NCBI GenBank assembly: GCA_029210465.1
Contig: JARGDL010000026.1
Location: forward strand, 1 to 33,680
Reading direction: 5' to 3'
Origin: Stygiobacter electus
Lineage (GTDB): Bacteria; Bacteroidota; Ignavibacteria; Ignavibacteriales; Melioribacteraceae
DNA length: 33,680 nucleotides
The stretch's first letter is position 1, and the number at the start of each line of letters is the position of its first letter. The position numbers and the translations under genes are program-made. This document shows, in pieces, positions 1-7,754 of the stretch. The notes below the pieces were generated by a model. That model worked only from the letters and a program-made list of their open reading frames with translations. It did not search any database and was not told the DNA's origin.

Positions 1-65
1 ATTGCTAATTGCTAATTGCTAATTGATAATTGATAATGGCTAATTGATAAAGATTAAGCCACGAA
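1..65. repeat. Short-period AT array (taattgct / taattgat units)
   Basis: Tandem copies of an 8-base unit, first taattgct and then taattgat, run into a 25-base segment at 41-65. That segment recurs exactly at 2647-2671, directly before the ImmA-like gene. The window starts inside the array, so its full length is unknown. Confidence 0.85.
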
Positions 66-105
66 GATGAAAAGATGAATAGGTGAAAAGATTATAAGAA
101 GGAAT

Positions 106-213
106 ATGTATAAAATTAAAGATTACATCATCATAGAAGGGATTTTTATCAATGACAGAGAGGGAAAAATAAACGTGGACAAGGAGTATTTATCAGGTTT
201 AATATCAAAGTGA
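106..213 (+). CDS. Possible small protein, 35 residues, unrecognised
   Basis: An ATG follows a good ribosome site (aaggaat) and opens a 35-residue frame rich in Ile and Lys that ends in TGA. I do not recognise the product. It follows the array at the window start directly and could be the remnant of a larger gene interrupted by repeats. The ribosome site is the only positive evidence. Confidence 0.15.
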   Translation: MYKIKDYIIIEGIFINDREGKINVDKEYLSGLISK

Positions 214-640
214 TAGGGCAGAGCAAACTTTGACTCCAAGTCAATTGTAAAATATTTTACTCTATAAATGAGCTCTGTTCAAAATATTATTTTCATAGAC
301 TAAAACAATACTGATTTATATTGAAGCTTGTGCATTATAAAATATTAGATTGTTTTGTCAAAATAAATCGGGATAGACATTGAAGGAATGGTTATCATAA
401 TTTATAAGATAAAAACATATATAAATTATAACAGAAAAATTCGAATAATCAATTTAAATCAATAAAAAATTATATTAATTTTAATGCAAATGAAAGTATT
501 TTTTAAATTGAAAATTGATTAAGAATCATTAAATTCTATTTCGTAATAATGAATTAAATAATGAGATATCAGAAAAATTAAAAAATAAATTATATGACTG
601 ACTCACTAAAAATTTTGAAATATAAAATTATTTAAGAATT
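214..640. other. AT-rich spacer without a recognisable gene
   Basis: Very AT-rich, with stop codons in all frames. I see no strong hairpin, no promoter I would stand behind and no coding remnant. The promoter of the MNT/HEPN pair presumably lies near its right end. Confidence 0.5.
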
Positions 641-678
641 GTCATCTTTCGACTTGCTACAGGCAGGCTCAAGATGAT
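641..678. repeat. Dispersed hairpin repeat (gtcatctt...aagatgat)
   Basis: The outer arms 641-648 and 671-678 pair at 7 of 8 positions around a centre containing a caggcagg element. A related copy in the opposite orientation lies at 33625-33666 (gtcatcttgagc...catgac). The repeat ends one base before an ATG at 679. That ATG therefore belongs to the repeat edge, and the start at 718 is the better one for the following gene. Confidence 0.7.
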
Positions 679-717
679 ATGAAAATAATTTTTAAAAAGT
701 ATTTAACTATAAATAAT

Positions 718-1158
718 ATGAAATCATCAAAAGAAAAAATAATTAGTCTATTAAAAAATTTTTTTAATGAAAAGGATGAAATTTTAGCTGTCTATGTTTT
801 CGGTTCATTTGTGGATAAAGAAAAGTATCATGATATAGATATTGCAGTTTTAATAAAAAATGATTTTAATTTTTATGATACTAAAAAATTTCCATTTGGT
901 TATGAAAGTGAAATAAACGCTAAATTAATTAAACTAACAAGGATAAAAATTGATTTTGTGGTATTAAATAAATTACCAATTCTTTTTCAGAAAAATATTT
1001 TTAAAAAAAATATTATAATTATAGACAAAGATAAACAAGGTAGAATCAATTATGAAAATAAAATAAAGAAATTATTTGTTGATGTTGAATATATAATGAA
1101 AATAAAAAATATTTATCTAAACAGGAAATTAAATAATGCCAGACTTAATATTAATTGA
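718..1158 (+). CDS. mntA: MNT-type nucleotidyltransferase, likely MntA antitoxin
   Basis: Minimal nucleotidyltransferase of the kind paired with HEPN toxins. In the one system studied in depth, MntA adds AMP to a tyrosine of HepT and so silences it. The N-terminal half shows the fold's signature: GSF at residues 29-31, the acidic pair DID at 39-41 and a third acidic residue in KIDFVV (Asp79). The spacing between GS and DxD is 8 residues, slightly tighter than the usual 9-10. An ATG at 679 is also in frame but abuts a hairpin repeat, so I chose 718. The gene overlaps the HEPN gene by 23 bases, as in an operon. Its C-terminal half is Lys/Asn-rich and unremarkable. The family is clear; that this pair works as toxin-antitoxin is inferred from the arrangement. 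Confidence 0.8.
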   Translation: MKSSKEKIISLLKNFFNEKDEILAVYVFGSFVDKEKYHDIDIAVLIKNDFNFYDTKKFPFGYESEINAKLIKLTRIKIDFVVLNKLPILFQKNIFKKNIIIIDKDKQGRINYENKIKKLFVDVEYIMKIKNIYLNRKLNNARLNIN

Positions 1159-1555
1159 AAAACATATTAATTATTTTTTTCAGGATTTTGAAAATTTAAA
1201 GAAATATAATAACATAACAGAAGAGGACTTAAAAAAAAATATTGATTTGTTGTGGATAATAGAGAGGGGGTTATTTCTTTGTATTCAAAATATACTTGAT
1301 ATGTATGTTCATATAGTATCATCAGATTTTAATTATGTATGGGAATATTACTCGGATATACCAGATATACTTGAAAGAGAAAAATTAATAACACAAAAAG
1401 AAAAAGATTTATTTATACAAATAATTGGTTTAAGAAATAGACTAAGTCATGAATATATTTCTATTGATAAGAAAGTACTTGTAAATATTATGAATAATAA
1501 CTTAAATGATTTAGTAATGTTAGTAAGTAAAGTCAAAGATTATTGTTGGGATTAA
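1136..1555 (+). CDS. hepT: HEPN-domain RNase toxin, HepT/DUF86 family
   Basis: All-helical HEPN protein of 139 residues, the usual size. The catalytic motif RX4HXY is intact: Arg100, His105 and Tyr107 in RNRLSHEY. In HEPN toxins the Arg and His form the RNA-cutting site at a dimer interface, and the Tyr is the residue AMPylated by the MNT partner. The start codon lies within the end of the MNT gene behind aggaaatt, so the two are probably translated together. Expected to be an mRNA- or tRNA-targeting toxin held in check by MntA. It is followed by more than 1 kb of repeats, so the pair forms an isolated two-gene island. Confidence 0.85.
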   Translation: MPDLILIEKHINYFFQDFENLKKYNNITEEDLKKNIDLLWIIERGLFLCIQNILDMYVHIVSSDFNYVWEYYSDIPDILEREKLITQKEKDLFIQIIGLRNRLSHEYISIDKKVLVNIMNNNLNDLVMLVSKVKDYCWD

Positions 1556-1875
1556 ACGTATGAATGAGGTTTGAAATGATTACAATCACAAATAAAAAAA
1601 TTAAATTTAATTAAGTCTTAGATAGACCGTAGAAAAGATAGCACACGATTGATGCGAATAGAACTAATTTACGTACATAAATGAATGAACCAATAAGGGC
1701 AATGAGTAGCACTAAATTACAGAGTGTAAAATAGAAGTTCACTCTGCCTCTATTACATTAGGCAGGCAGGTTTAGCGGGTTGGCGTGGAAAGTTTCTCGC
1801 TAAGACGCGAAGGACGCAAAGGATTTTCCCACTGAGGCACTGAGAACACTAAGGTTCACTGAAATCAAAAATTTC

Positions 1876-1903
1876 GTAGAGACGTTGCATGCAACGTCTC
1901 TAC
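1876..1903. repeat. Perfect 28-bp palindrome
   Basis: Each half is gtagagacgttgca and its exact reverse complement, with no spacer. It lies between the single 77-base module and another AT array. The form is that of a small dispersed palindromic repeat; no gene is near enough for it to be a simple operator. Confidence 0.9.
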
Positions 1904-2380
1904 ATCTAAGGTCATTGCTAATTGTAGCGGAGAACTGATTTAGTTTTATTGTTAAAAAATAAAACCACAGGTTGCGGTAAAATAATTTATAATTGCAAAT
2001 GGCTAATTGCAAATTGATAATTGATAATGTAAAATGTAAAATGTAGAAGGTAGAATTTAGAATGTTCTTTGTGGGACTTTGTGATGAACTTGGTGTTACT
2101 TAGTGGTAAAAAATAAAACCACAGATTACAGTAATGTTTAATGTATAGTGTAAAATGTAAAATGGTGAATAGTGAGAGTTTAGGGGAGTGAGAGATTAAA
2201 AGGTTAAGAGGGATAACTATAAGTTTTAGGAATAATAAATAGAAGTTCATCCTATCTCCATTTCATTAGGCATGCAGGTTTAGTGAATTTAGGGAATGAG
2301 TTGGAATTTAAAGAAGGCTTTAGCAGAAAAAAAAGTAAATGTGGCTGAAGCCAAGTTTTGGGTAAAGAGTAAAAATTAAT

Positions 2381-2400
2381 CAGTTGGATAAATCCAACTG
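2381..2400. repeat. Hairpin, 8-bp stem, 4-base loop
   Basis: cagttgga and tccaactg pair perfectly around taaa. No T-run follows and no gene ends here, so it looks like part of a dispersed repeat rather than a terminator. Confidence 0.7.
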
Positions 2401-2688
2401 TAATAATGTAAAAAAAATAGAAGTTCACTCTTTCTTCATTTCATTCAGTAGGTTGGTCTAGTGAACTTAAAAAATGAATTAAATAAAAAATGGCTTTAGC
2501 CACATTAACAATGTAGAATGTTTAATTGATACTTAATTATTTTCTTAGTGATATCTAAGTGTCCTATGTGAACTTAGTGGTTAAGAAATAAAACCTCAGA
2601 TTGCGGTAAAATAATTTATAATTGCAAATTGCGAATTGATAATTGTTAATTGATAAAGATTAAGCCACGAATTAACTCTAAAATAATT

Positions 2689-3456
2689 ATGAATAATTTA
2701 GCTAAAGCTAACGCAGTAAGATTAATTAATAAATATTGTTTTAAATCTCCAAAAGAACTAATTAATGATTTAGAAAATATGTTGTATGCAGAAGGGTTAT
2801 ATATAAAAGAGGAAGAAATATATGATTGCGAAGGAAAAATTTTATTTGATAATAATTGTGGTGTGATAACTGTTGATAGTTTGAGTGATGATAAACAAAA
2901 ACGATTTACAATAGCTCATGAGGCGGGGCATTTTTTTAATGAAAAAGGTTCAGGGAGTTATAAATGTAGTTTTGATGAGTTTTATGGGTCAAAAAGAAAT
3001 TATGAAAGAGAAGCAAATGCAAATGATTTTGCTGGGGAATTATTAATGCATGAAAAATGGTTTGTGGAATTTACTGGATCACAAAAAATATCATATGAGC
3101 TTTTAAGTTCAACTGCTGAGTATTTTGATGTATCATTAAGTGCAGTGGCTTTTAGATATTCAATAATTGGGTTTCATCCAATTGCAGTTGTAATGAGTAC
3201 AAATAAAATAATAAAATGGGTTTCAATAAATAAAAATTTTAGTTATCAATTTATAAGAGTTGGTAATAAAGTATCAGATTTAAGTTATGCTTATGATTTT
3301 TTTGAAAATAAAGAAATACCTAAATATGAGGATATTCCGGCTGAAGCGTGGTTTAAAGAAGATTTTAAACTTAAGAATAGAAATGCTAGAATAATGGAGA
3401 TGAATATACCAATGAAAAAATATAATTCTGTTTTGAGTGTGTTGTGGGAGTTGTGA
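2689..3456 (+). CDS. ImmA/IrrE-family metallopeptidase
   Basis: Zinc peptidase of the ImmA/IrrE group, whose members cleave repressors or act as the protease partner in toxin-antitoxin and phage-switch systems. The zinc motif HEAGH is at residues 77-81, and a conserved second segment with the likely third ligand (REANANDFAGELLM, Glu108) is about 30 residues later. The C-terminal 130 residues are not diagnostic. The frame stays open upstream to a TTG at 2650, but that stretch belongs to a repeat shared with the window start (2647-2671). The ATG at 2689 is therefore preferred. ImmA genes usually follow a gene for an XRE-type DNA-binding partner; here the repeat takes that place and no partner is visible. 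Family assignment is firm; role and target are unknown. Confidence 0.8.
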   Translation: MNNLAKANAVRLINKYCFKSPKELINDLENMLYAEGLYIKEEEIYDCEGKILFDNNCGVITVDSLSDDKQKRFTIAHEAGHFFNEKGSGSYKCSFDEFYGSKRNYEREANANDFAGELLMHEKWFVEFTGSQKISYELLSSTAEYFDVSLSAVAFRYSIIGFHPIAVVMSTNKIIKWVSINKNFSYQFIRVGNKVSDLSYAYDFFENKEIPKYEDIPAEAWFKEDFKLKNRNARIMEMNIPMKKYNSVLSVLWEL

Positions 3457-3892
3457 TAATGTATGGTGTAAAGTGTAAAATGTATAATGTTTTTTGTGGG
3501 ACTTGGTGATGAACTTGGTGTTACTTAGTGGTGAAAAAATAGAACCACGGATTACACTTTTAAAATTGCGAATTGCAAATTGCGAATTGATAATCTGCCT
3601 GTCGGTAGACAGGTGTAGAATGTAGAAGGTAGAATGTAGAATGTAGTTGTCGGCAGACAGGTCTGCCTTTCCTGTTGATTAGAGTTATTTAGTTTTTAGA
3701 AGTTCTTTGCGTACTTGGCGACTTTGCGTGGAAAAGTTTCTCGCTAAGTCGCGAAGGACGCAAAGGATTTTACCACTGAGGCATTGAGAACACTATGGTT
3801 CACTGAGATTAGGTTCCTCGCTAAGTCGCCAAGAGAAATATTATATATTTTAATTTACTGTTTTATGGCTTAATTTTGTAAAAAGAATTAAT
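3457..3892. repeat. Spacer of dispersed repeats and hairpins
   Basis: Holds a second copy of the element seen at 2068-2110, a tagaatgtagaagg array near 3615-3645, two hairpin repeats built on ctgcctgtcgg/cagacagg (about 3596-3615 and 3647-3667), the 61-bp imperfect palindrome at 3705-3765 and one more copy of the 77-base module. No gene seen. Confidence 0.75.
3705..3765. repeat. 61-bp imperfect palindrome, core of the dispersed module
   Basis: The left 30 bases pair with the right 30 at 24 positions, with ctttgcgt and acgcaaag as the outer ends. Related segments lie at the left edge of the 77-base array (4864-4917) and near 31310-31375. The right half plus following sequence is what is tandemly repeated at 4896-5434. 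Confidence 0.8.
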
Positions 3893-4273
3893 ATGACAAT
3901 GACATTTGAAGAAAAATATAATAAGCTTGTTAAAATATTTTGGGATTATAATATTCCTTATGATTCATTAAAAAAAATTATACAGCATCAATTTACTTCA
4001 TTAGATAAATACACCCATGATTTAATTATAAAACGAACTCTTGAAAGATTGGATTGGTATGACCTTCTAAATATTTTAGGGAAAGAAAAAATCAAAGAAA
4101 TACTAACATCAGATATTATTAAAAAAATAAGGAACAAGGAATTAAAGGCAAGATATGAAAGAATTAGACAGATTTTATTTAATGAAGCTGTACCCGTTTC
4201 AGGATGGGATCCGGAAAATATTAAGCGAATTAAATCTTCCATTTTATCTAACCGGTGGTACTGCATTAAGTAG
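3893..4273 (+). CDS. DUF6922-like protein, likely partner of the AbiEii-type gene
   Basis: A mostly helical 126-residue protein. Features seen are an early FWDYN motif near residues 16-20 and a central stretch of the form HDLIIKRTLERLDWYDLLNI, resembling small Bacteroidota proteins (DUF6922) that I recall lying before AbiEii-type nucleotidyltransferases. The last 30 or so residues overlap the next gene by 119 bases in another frame and look less protein-like, so the functional part probably ends near residue 95. By position it may be the antitoxin or regulator of the next gene. That is inference; the family match is from memory of motifs. Confidence 0.55.
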   Translation: MTMTFEEKYNKLVKIFWDYNIPYDSLKKIIQHQFTSLDKYTHDLIIKRTLERLDWYDLLNILGKEKIKEILTSDIIKKIRNKELKARYERIRQILFNEAVPVSGWDPENIKRIKSSILSNRWYCIK

Positions 4274-4862
4274 GTTTTATTTTAATCACCGTTATTCAGA
4301 TGATCTTGATTTTTTTGTTAATGATGATAATAAATTTGATGAATATTGTAAATTAATTTTTGATGAGTTAGTTAATGCACAAGCAGAATTTAATTTTGTT
4401 TTGGATAGAAAGAGTGTTAGTAAGGCAAGTAATTTTATGCAGTTATTTTTATTAAAAGATAATATTGAATTGAAAATTGATTTTGTAAATGATGTAGCAC
4501 CACATTTTGGTGAATTTATGTTTGATAGTTTGAGTAATAGAATTGATAGTTTAAGAAATATATTATCAAATAAATTTTGTGCTATTTATCGGTTTGAACC
4601 AAAAGATATCGCTGATATTTGGATTATTTGCAAAAGTTTTAATTGTGATTTTGTGGAAATTCTTTCTGAAGCAAAATTAAAGGATGCATCTGTTGACCCA
4701 GTTACAATTTATGATATATTGATTTCTTTTCCTTTAGATAAACTCGATTTAATTAAATGGGTTAAAGAAGTAGATGTTGAAATTTTTAATAAAGAATTAA
4801 AAATAATTGCTGATGATATTTTTAATGGTAGAAAAAATTCTCTGGCAGAAATCTATATTTAA
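4155..4862 (+). CDS. AbiEii/AbiGii-type nucleotidyltransferase (toxin-like)
   Basis: DNA polymerase beta-like nucleotidyltransferase of the AbiEii group, known as the toxic half of abortive-infection and toxin-antitoxin modules. Seen are TGGTALSR at residues 33-40, the metal site SDDLDFF at 48-54 (Asp50 and Asp52), a third acid in ELKIDF (Asp109) and a late KDIADI segment typical of motif IV. 235 residues is near the short end for the family but all motifs are present. Two ATGs are possible, at 4155 and 4182. Either start lies deep within the preceding frame, implying tight coupling of the pair. The usual AbiEi winged-helix antitoxin is absent; the small gene before it takes its place. Expected substrate is a nucleotide transferred to RNA or protein, unproven here. 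Confidence 0.75.
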   Translation: MKELDRFYLMKLYPFQDGIRKILSELNLPFYLTGGTALSRFYFNHRYSDDLDFFVNDDNKFDEYCKLIFDELVNAQAEFNFVLDRKSVSKASNFMQLFLLKDNIELKIDFVNDVAPHFGEFMFDSLSNRIDSLRNILSNKFCAIYRFEPKDIADIWIICKSFNCDFVEILSEAKLKDASVDPVTIYDILISFPLDKLDLIKWVKEVDVEIFNKELKIIADDIFNGRKNSLAEIYI

Positions 4863-4895
4863 TCTTCGCGGACTTGGCGACTTTGCGTGGAAAAG

Positions 4896-5447
4896 TTTCT
4901 CGCTAAGTCGCGAAGAAAGCAAAGGACTTTACCACTGAGGCACTGAGAACTCTAAGGTTCACTGAGATTAGGTTTCTCGCTAAGACGCAAAGGACGCAAG
5001 GGATTTTACCACTGAGACACTGAGAACACTAAGGTTCACTGAGATTAGGTTTCTCGCTAAGACGCGAAGAAAGCAAAGGACTTTACCACTGAGGCACTGA
5101 GAACACTAAGGTTCACTGAGATTAGGTTTCTCGCTAAGACGCAAAGGGCGCAAAGGATTTTACCACCGAAGCATTGAGAACACTAAGGTTCACTGAGATT
5201 AGGTTTCTCGCTAAGACGCGAAGGACGCAAAGGATTTTACCACTGAGGCACTGAGAACACTAAGGTTCACTGAGATTAGGTTTCTCGCTAAGACGCGAAG
5301 AAAGCAAAGGATTTTACCACTGAGGCACTGAGAACACTAAGATTCACTGAGATTAGGTTTCTCGCTAAGTCGCGAAGGACGCAAAGGATTTTACCACTGA
5401 GGCACTGAGAACACTAAGGTTCACTGAGATTAGGTTTCTCGCTAATT
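4896..5447. repeat. 77-bp tandem array, seven full units plus a stub
   Basis: The string tttctcgctaa recurs at 4896, 4973, 5050, 5127, 5204, 5281, 5358 and 5435, exactly 77 bases apart each time. Units differ by a few substitutions; three carry gaaagcaaagg where others have ggacgcaaagg or similar. There are no length differences. 77 is not a multiple of 3, so this is not a coding repeat. Single diverged copies of the unit lie at 1793 and about 3738. The array starts right after the AbiEii-type gene. Confidence 0.95.
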
Positions 5448-5693
5448 GCGATGGTGTTAAAAAATTTAACTGCTTTTTAAAACAAAAAATAAAATTTTAC
5501 TTGCAAAATTAATATTCAATTTATAAATTAAGTATTGAAATCAATGATAGTTTGTTTTAATATTAATTGATTTTATACTCTTATCTAGAGGGTGCGGTAA
5601 ATGTTTTCGGTAATTTTATTTCAAAGAGCAGTGGTATGTAACTGAGGAAGCGGAGCTGTGTTTAAAATGAAATGAAGGGATGGTTGTTAGAAG
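5448..5693. other. Spacer before the polysaccharide locus
   Basis: No gene. The AT-rich left part (5448-5585) and a less AT-rich stretch (5588-5670, with gagggtgcggtaaatg) could hold the promoter and leader of the locus, but I find no element I can name with confidence. Confidence 0.4.
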
Positions 5694-5760
5694 ATAGAAG
5701 GTAGAAGATGGAAGATGGAAGATGGAATATAGAAGGTAGAATATAGAAGATGGAAGATAG
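5694..5760. repeat. Left flanking array of the first IVP gene
   Basis: Short units such as tagaagatggaaga and tagaatatagaa repeated in one orientation. The downstream array at 6131-6203 carries the same units reverse-complemented; 12 bases are exact (5737-5748 against 6167-6178). An in-frame ATG at 5750 falls inside this array. Confidence 0.8.
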
Positions 5761-5761
5761 A

Positions 5762-6127
5762 ATGGAGAAGAGCCAAAACTTTACTGATTTAATCGTCTGG
5801 CAAAAAGCACACGAATTTGTACTTGAAGTATATAAAATAACTAAAGAATTTCCGAAAGATGAACTATATGGATTAACATCCCAATTCAGAAGAGCCGCCG
5901 TTTCAATTCCTGCTAATTTAGCAGAAGGCTATGGCAAAACCAGTAAGGCAGATAAACTAAGATTTTTCAATATCTCGCAAGGCTCTTTAAAAGAATGTTC
6001 ATATTATCTGCTCCTTGTAAGTGATTTGAAATATATAAAAAATTATGAAGAACTTAATAATCTATTAAATGAAGTGGCTAAACTATTAAATGCCTATATA
6101 CATGTAATTAACAATTCAATTCAGTAA
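5762..6127 (+). CDS. Four-helix-bundle protein, IVP/S23 family (copy 1)
   Basis: A 121-residue helical protein of the family first found in intervening sequences of 23S rRNA genes, with a fold like the Avd accessory protein of diversity-generating retroelements. Marks of the family are FTDLIVWQKAHEFV near the start, then QFRRAAVSIPANLAEGYGK and the final long helices. ATGs at 5750 and 5762 are in frame; the first is within the flanking array, so 5762 is used. The gene lies between two arrays that are reverse complements of each other, just upstream of fcl. Its biochemical role is not known. It does not look like a polysaccharide enzyme despite the location. Confidence 0.85.
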   Translation: MEKSQNFTDLIVWQKAHEFVLEVYKITKEFPKDELYGLTSQFRRAAVSIPANLAEGYGKTSKADKLRFFNISQGSLKECSYYLLLVSDLKYIKNYEELNNLLNEVAKLLNAYIHVINNSIQ

Positions 6128-6130
6128 ATC

Positions 6131-6203
6131 TATCTAAATTCTAAATTCTACATTCTAAATTCTACATTCTATATTCTATATTCTATATTCTTAATTCTAT
6201 TAA
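6131..6203. repeat. Right flanking array of the first IVP gene, inverted
   Basis: Runs of ctaaattctacattc and ctatattctatattc, the reverse complement of the left-side units. The array ends only a few bases before the fcl start codon, so fcl has no ordinary ribosome site and the array supplies its 5' leader. Confidence 0.8.
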
Positions 6204-6207
6204 AATT

Positions 6208-7251
6208 ATGAACAAAAATTCAAAAATCTACATTGCTGGACATACTGGTATGGTAGGTTCTGCTATCACCCGAAAATTTTCAGCCGAAGGCTTTACCAAC
6301 ATTATTACAGCTGATCATCGTAGACTTGATCTACGCAGACAATCTGAAGTTGAAAATTTTTTTGAAAAAGAAAAACCGGAAATGGTTATTATTGCTGCAG
6401 CTAAAGTTGGTGGAATTTTAGCAAATAATACTTATCGTGCTGAGTTTTTATATGATAACTTAATGATTGAAGCAAATTTAATACATTCGGCTTATAAATA
6501 TGGAGTTGAAAAATTATTATTTCTTGGCAGTTCATGTATTTATCCAAAAATGGCACCACAGCCTTTAAAAGAAGAATATCTACTCTCTGGTTATCTTGAA
6601 TATACAAACGAACCTTACGCTATTGCAAAAATTGCAGGCATAAAATTATGCGAAAATTATTATAAACAATATAAATGTAATTTCTTTTCTGTAATGCCAA
6701 CAAATTTATATGGACCTAATGATAACTTTGATCTTGAGACCAGTCACGTTTTACCAGCATTGATTAGAAAAATCCATGAAGCAAAAGAAAACACAATTAA
6801 AAATTCTAAATTAAAAATTAAAAATGAAAATAATAATTTGGAATCTTGCCTGGCGGCAGACAGGTTTGGAATTGATAATTTGGAATTGAATTCTGTGACT
6901 GTATGGGGCACAGGAAAACCAATGCGTGAATTTTTATATGTTGATGATTTGGCTGATGCTATATTTTATTTGATGGATAAAGTAGATGCGAAAGATCTTT
7001 ATGAACAGGGCATAACACACTTAAATATTGGAACTGGTGAAGATTTAACAATAGCAGAATTAGTTGAAGTTATCAAAAACGTTATTGGATATGAAGGTAA
7101 AATAATATATGATACAAGTAAACCTGATGGAACACCAAGAAAATTGCTGGATGTAACACGAATACATCAATTAGGGTGGAAACATAAAACGAGTCTTGAA
7201 GAGGGGATTAAGAAGGCGTATGAGTGGTTTGGGAACAATTACAAATTATAA
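6208..7251 (+). CDS. fcl: GDP-L-fucose synthase
   Basis: Converts GDP-4-keto-6-deoxy-D-mannose to GDP-L-fucose by epimerisation at C3 and C5 and NADPH reduction at C4. It acts after Gmd, whose gene lies 1.3 kb downstream. Seen are the Rossmann motif GHTGMVG at 11-17, GSSCIYP at 107-113, the catalytic Tyr137 and Lys141 (YAIAK), and the late [15 protein letters not shown] block. At 347 residues it is about 30 longer than usual. The excess lies between HEAK and VTVWG (residues about 194-228), where the DNA is an inserted repeat array read in frame. The stop codon also lies in a repeat array. The insertion site lies between conserved blocks, so activity may be kept; the active site is complete. 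Confidence 0.93.
   Translation: MNKNSKIYIAGHTGMVGSAITRKFSAEGFTNIITADHRRLDLRRQSEVENFFEKEKPEMVIIAAAKVGGILANNTYRAEFLYDNLMIEANLIHSAYKYGVEKLLFLGSSCIYPKMAPQPLKEEYLLSGYLEYTNEPYAIAKIAGIKLCENYYKQYKCNFFSVMPTNLYGPNDNFDLETSHVLPALIRKIHEAKENTIKNSKLKIKNENNNLESCLAADRFGIDNLELNSVTVWGTGKPMREFLYVDDLADAIFYLMDKVDAKDLYEQGITHLNIGTGEDLTIAELVEVIKNVIGYEGKIIYDTSKPDGTPRKLLDVTRIHQLGWKHKTSLEEGIKKAYEWFGNNYKL
6787..6891. repeat. Array inserted in frame within fcl
   Basis: Left part aattaaaaattctaaatt, a central hairpin repeat (gcctggcggcagacaggttt), then a right part (tttggaattgataattt) that is roughly the reverse complement of the left. The central 20 bases recur exactly in the right flank of the second IVP gene (7686-7705). 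About 28 residues are added to the protein and the reading frame is kept. Confidence 0.85.
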
Positions 7252-7278
7252 ATTACAAATTATAAATTGTAAATTATA

Positions 7279-7303
7279 AATTACAAATTCTAAATTAAAA
7301 ATT
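7279..7303 (+). repeat. Left 25-bp inverted repeat of the second IVP unit
   Basis: Exact reverse complement of 7722-7746. It is the end of a longer array of attacaaattataa units running from about 7240, which also contains the fcl stop codon. Confidence 0.9.
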
Positions 7304-7336
7304 ATAGAATAGTAATTTTAAAAATACAATAATAAA

Positions 7337-7672
7337 ATGGATGAGGGTTTAGGCAATAGGATTTTCTTGTTTGTTGTTAATATTATTAAATTTTGTAAAA
7401 CATTAAACTATAGTATTGAAAATAAAGTTATTATTAATCAACTTATAAAATCTGCAACCTCTGTCGGTGCAAACTATGAAGAAGCGCAAGGCGGATCGTC
7501 TAAAGCTGATTTTAGAAATAAAATTAAAATATCTCTTAAAGAAATACGTGAAACAAATTATTGGTTAAGGATTTTGAAAGCAATAGATAGTGATAATAAA
7601 TTTGATGAACTTATTGATGAATCTGAACAATTAAAAAGAATTCTTGGGAAAATAAGTAGTACATCAAGATGA
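7337..7672 (+). CDS. Four-helix-bundle protein, IVP/S23 family (copy 2)
   Basis: 111 residues, all helical, with the family's central signature SATSVGANYEEAQGG followed by SKADFRNKI and SLKEIRETNYWL. It belongs to a different subgroup from the other three copies, which share LIVWQ and IAEG-type motifs. The gene is bracketed by a perfect 25-bp inverted repeat (7279-7303 and 7722-7746), within longer arrays on both sides. No function in sugar synthesis is expected; the role of the family is unknown. The start ATG has no strong ribosome site. Confidence 0.85.
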   Translation: MDEGLGNRIFLFVVNIIKFCKTLNYSIENKVIINQLIKSATSVGANYEEAQGGSSKADFRNKIKISLKEIRETNYWLRILKAIDSDNKFDELIDESEQLKRILGKISSTSR

Positions 7673-7683
7673 AATTTAGAATC

Positions 7684-7746
7684 TAGCCTGGCGGCAGACA
7701 GGTTTATAATTTAGTATTTGGAATTTTTAATTTAGAATTTGTAATT
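7684..7746 (-). repeat. Right flanking array of the second IVP gene, with 25-bp inverted repeat
   Basis: Contains the hairpin repeat gcctggcggcagacaggttt also found inside fcl, then AT units ending in the exact reverse complement of 7279-7303 (7722-7746). A broken gmd tail begins within ten bases of its right end. Confidence 0.9.
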
Positions 7747-7754
7747 AGTAACAG

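Larger units (their letters stand above)
1556..2646. repeat. Gene-free spacer packed with dispersed repeats
   Basis: No credible gene. Frames open on the minus strand here (1800-2250) are translations of repeats. Contents include three diverged copies of an approximately 55-base element starting aatagaagttca (near 1730, 2238 and 2416). There is one copy of the 77-base module that forms the array at 4896 (1793-1869), a 28-bp palindrome (1876-1903) and arrays of aaaatgtaaaatgta type near 2025-2050. An element at 2068-2110 recurs at 3493-3532, and small hairpins based on ggctgaagcc and ggctttagcc lie near 2341-2500. Confidence 0.75.

Noticed and set aside
1800..2250. Two open frames on the minus strand
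   Set aside because: They translate dispersed repeats and low-complexity arrays and show no protein signature.
3988..4266. Minus-strand open frame opposite the DUF6922-like gene
   Set aside because: Shadow of the plus-strand gene; no recognisable motif or ribosome site.
4896..5447. CRISPR-like array
   Set aside because: Units are contiguous 77-base repeats with no unique spacers and no cas genes nearby.
5588..5604. ops/JUMPstart-like antitermination site (gagggtgcggtaaatg)
   Set aside because: Only a loose match to the core, and these elements are not established in this bacterial group.
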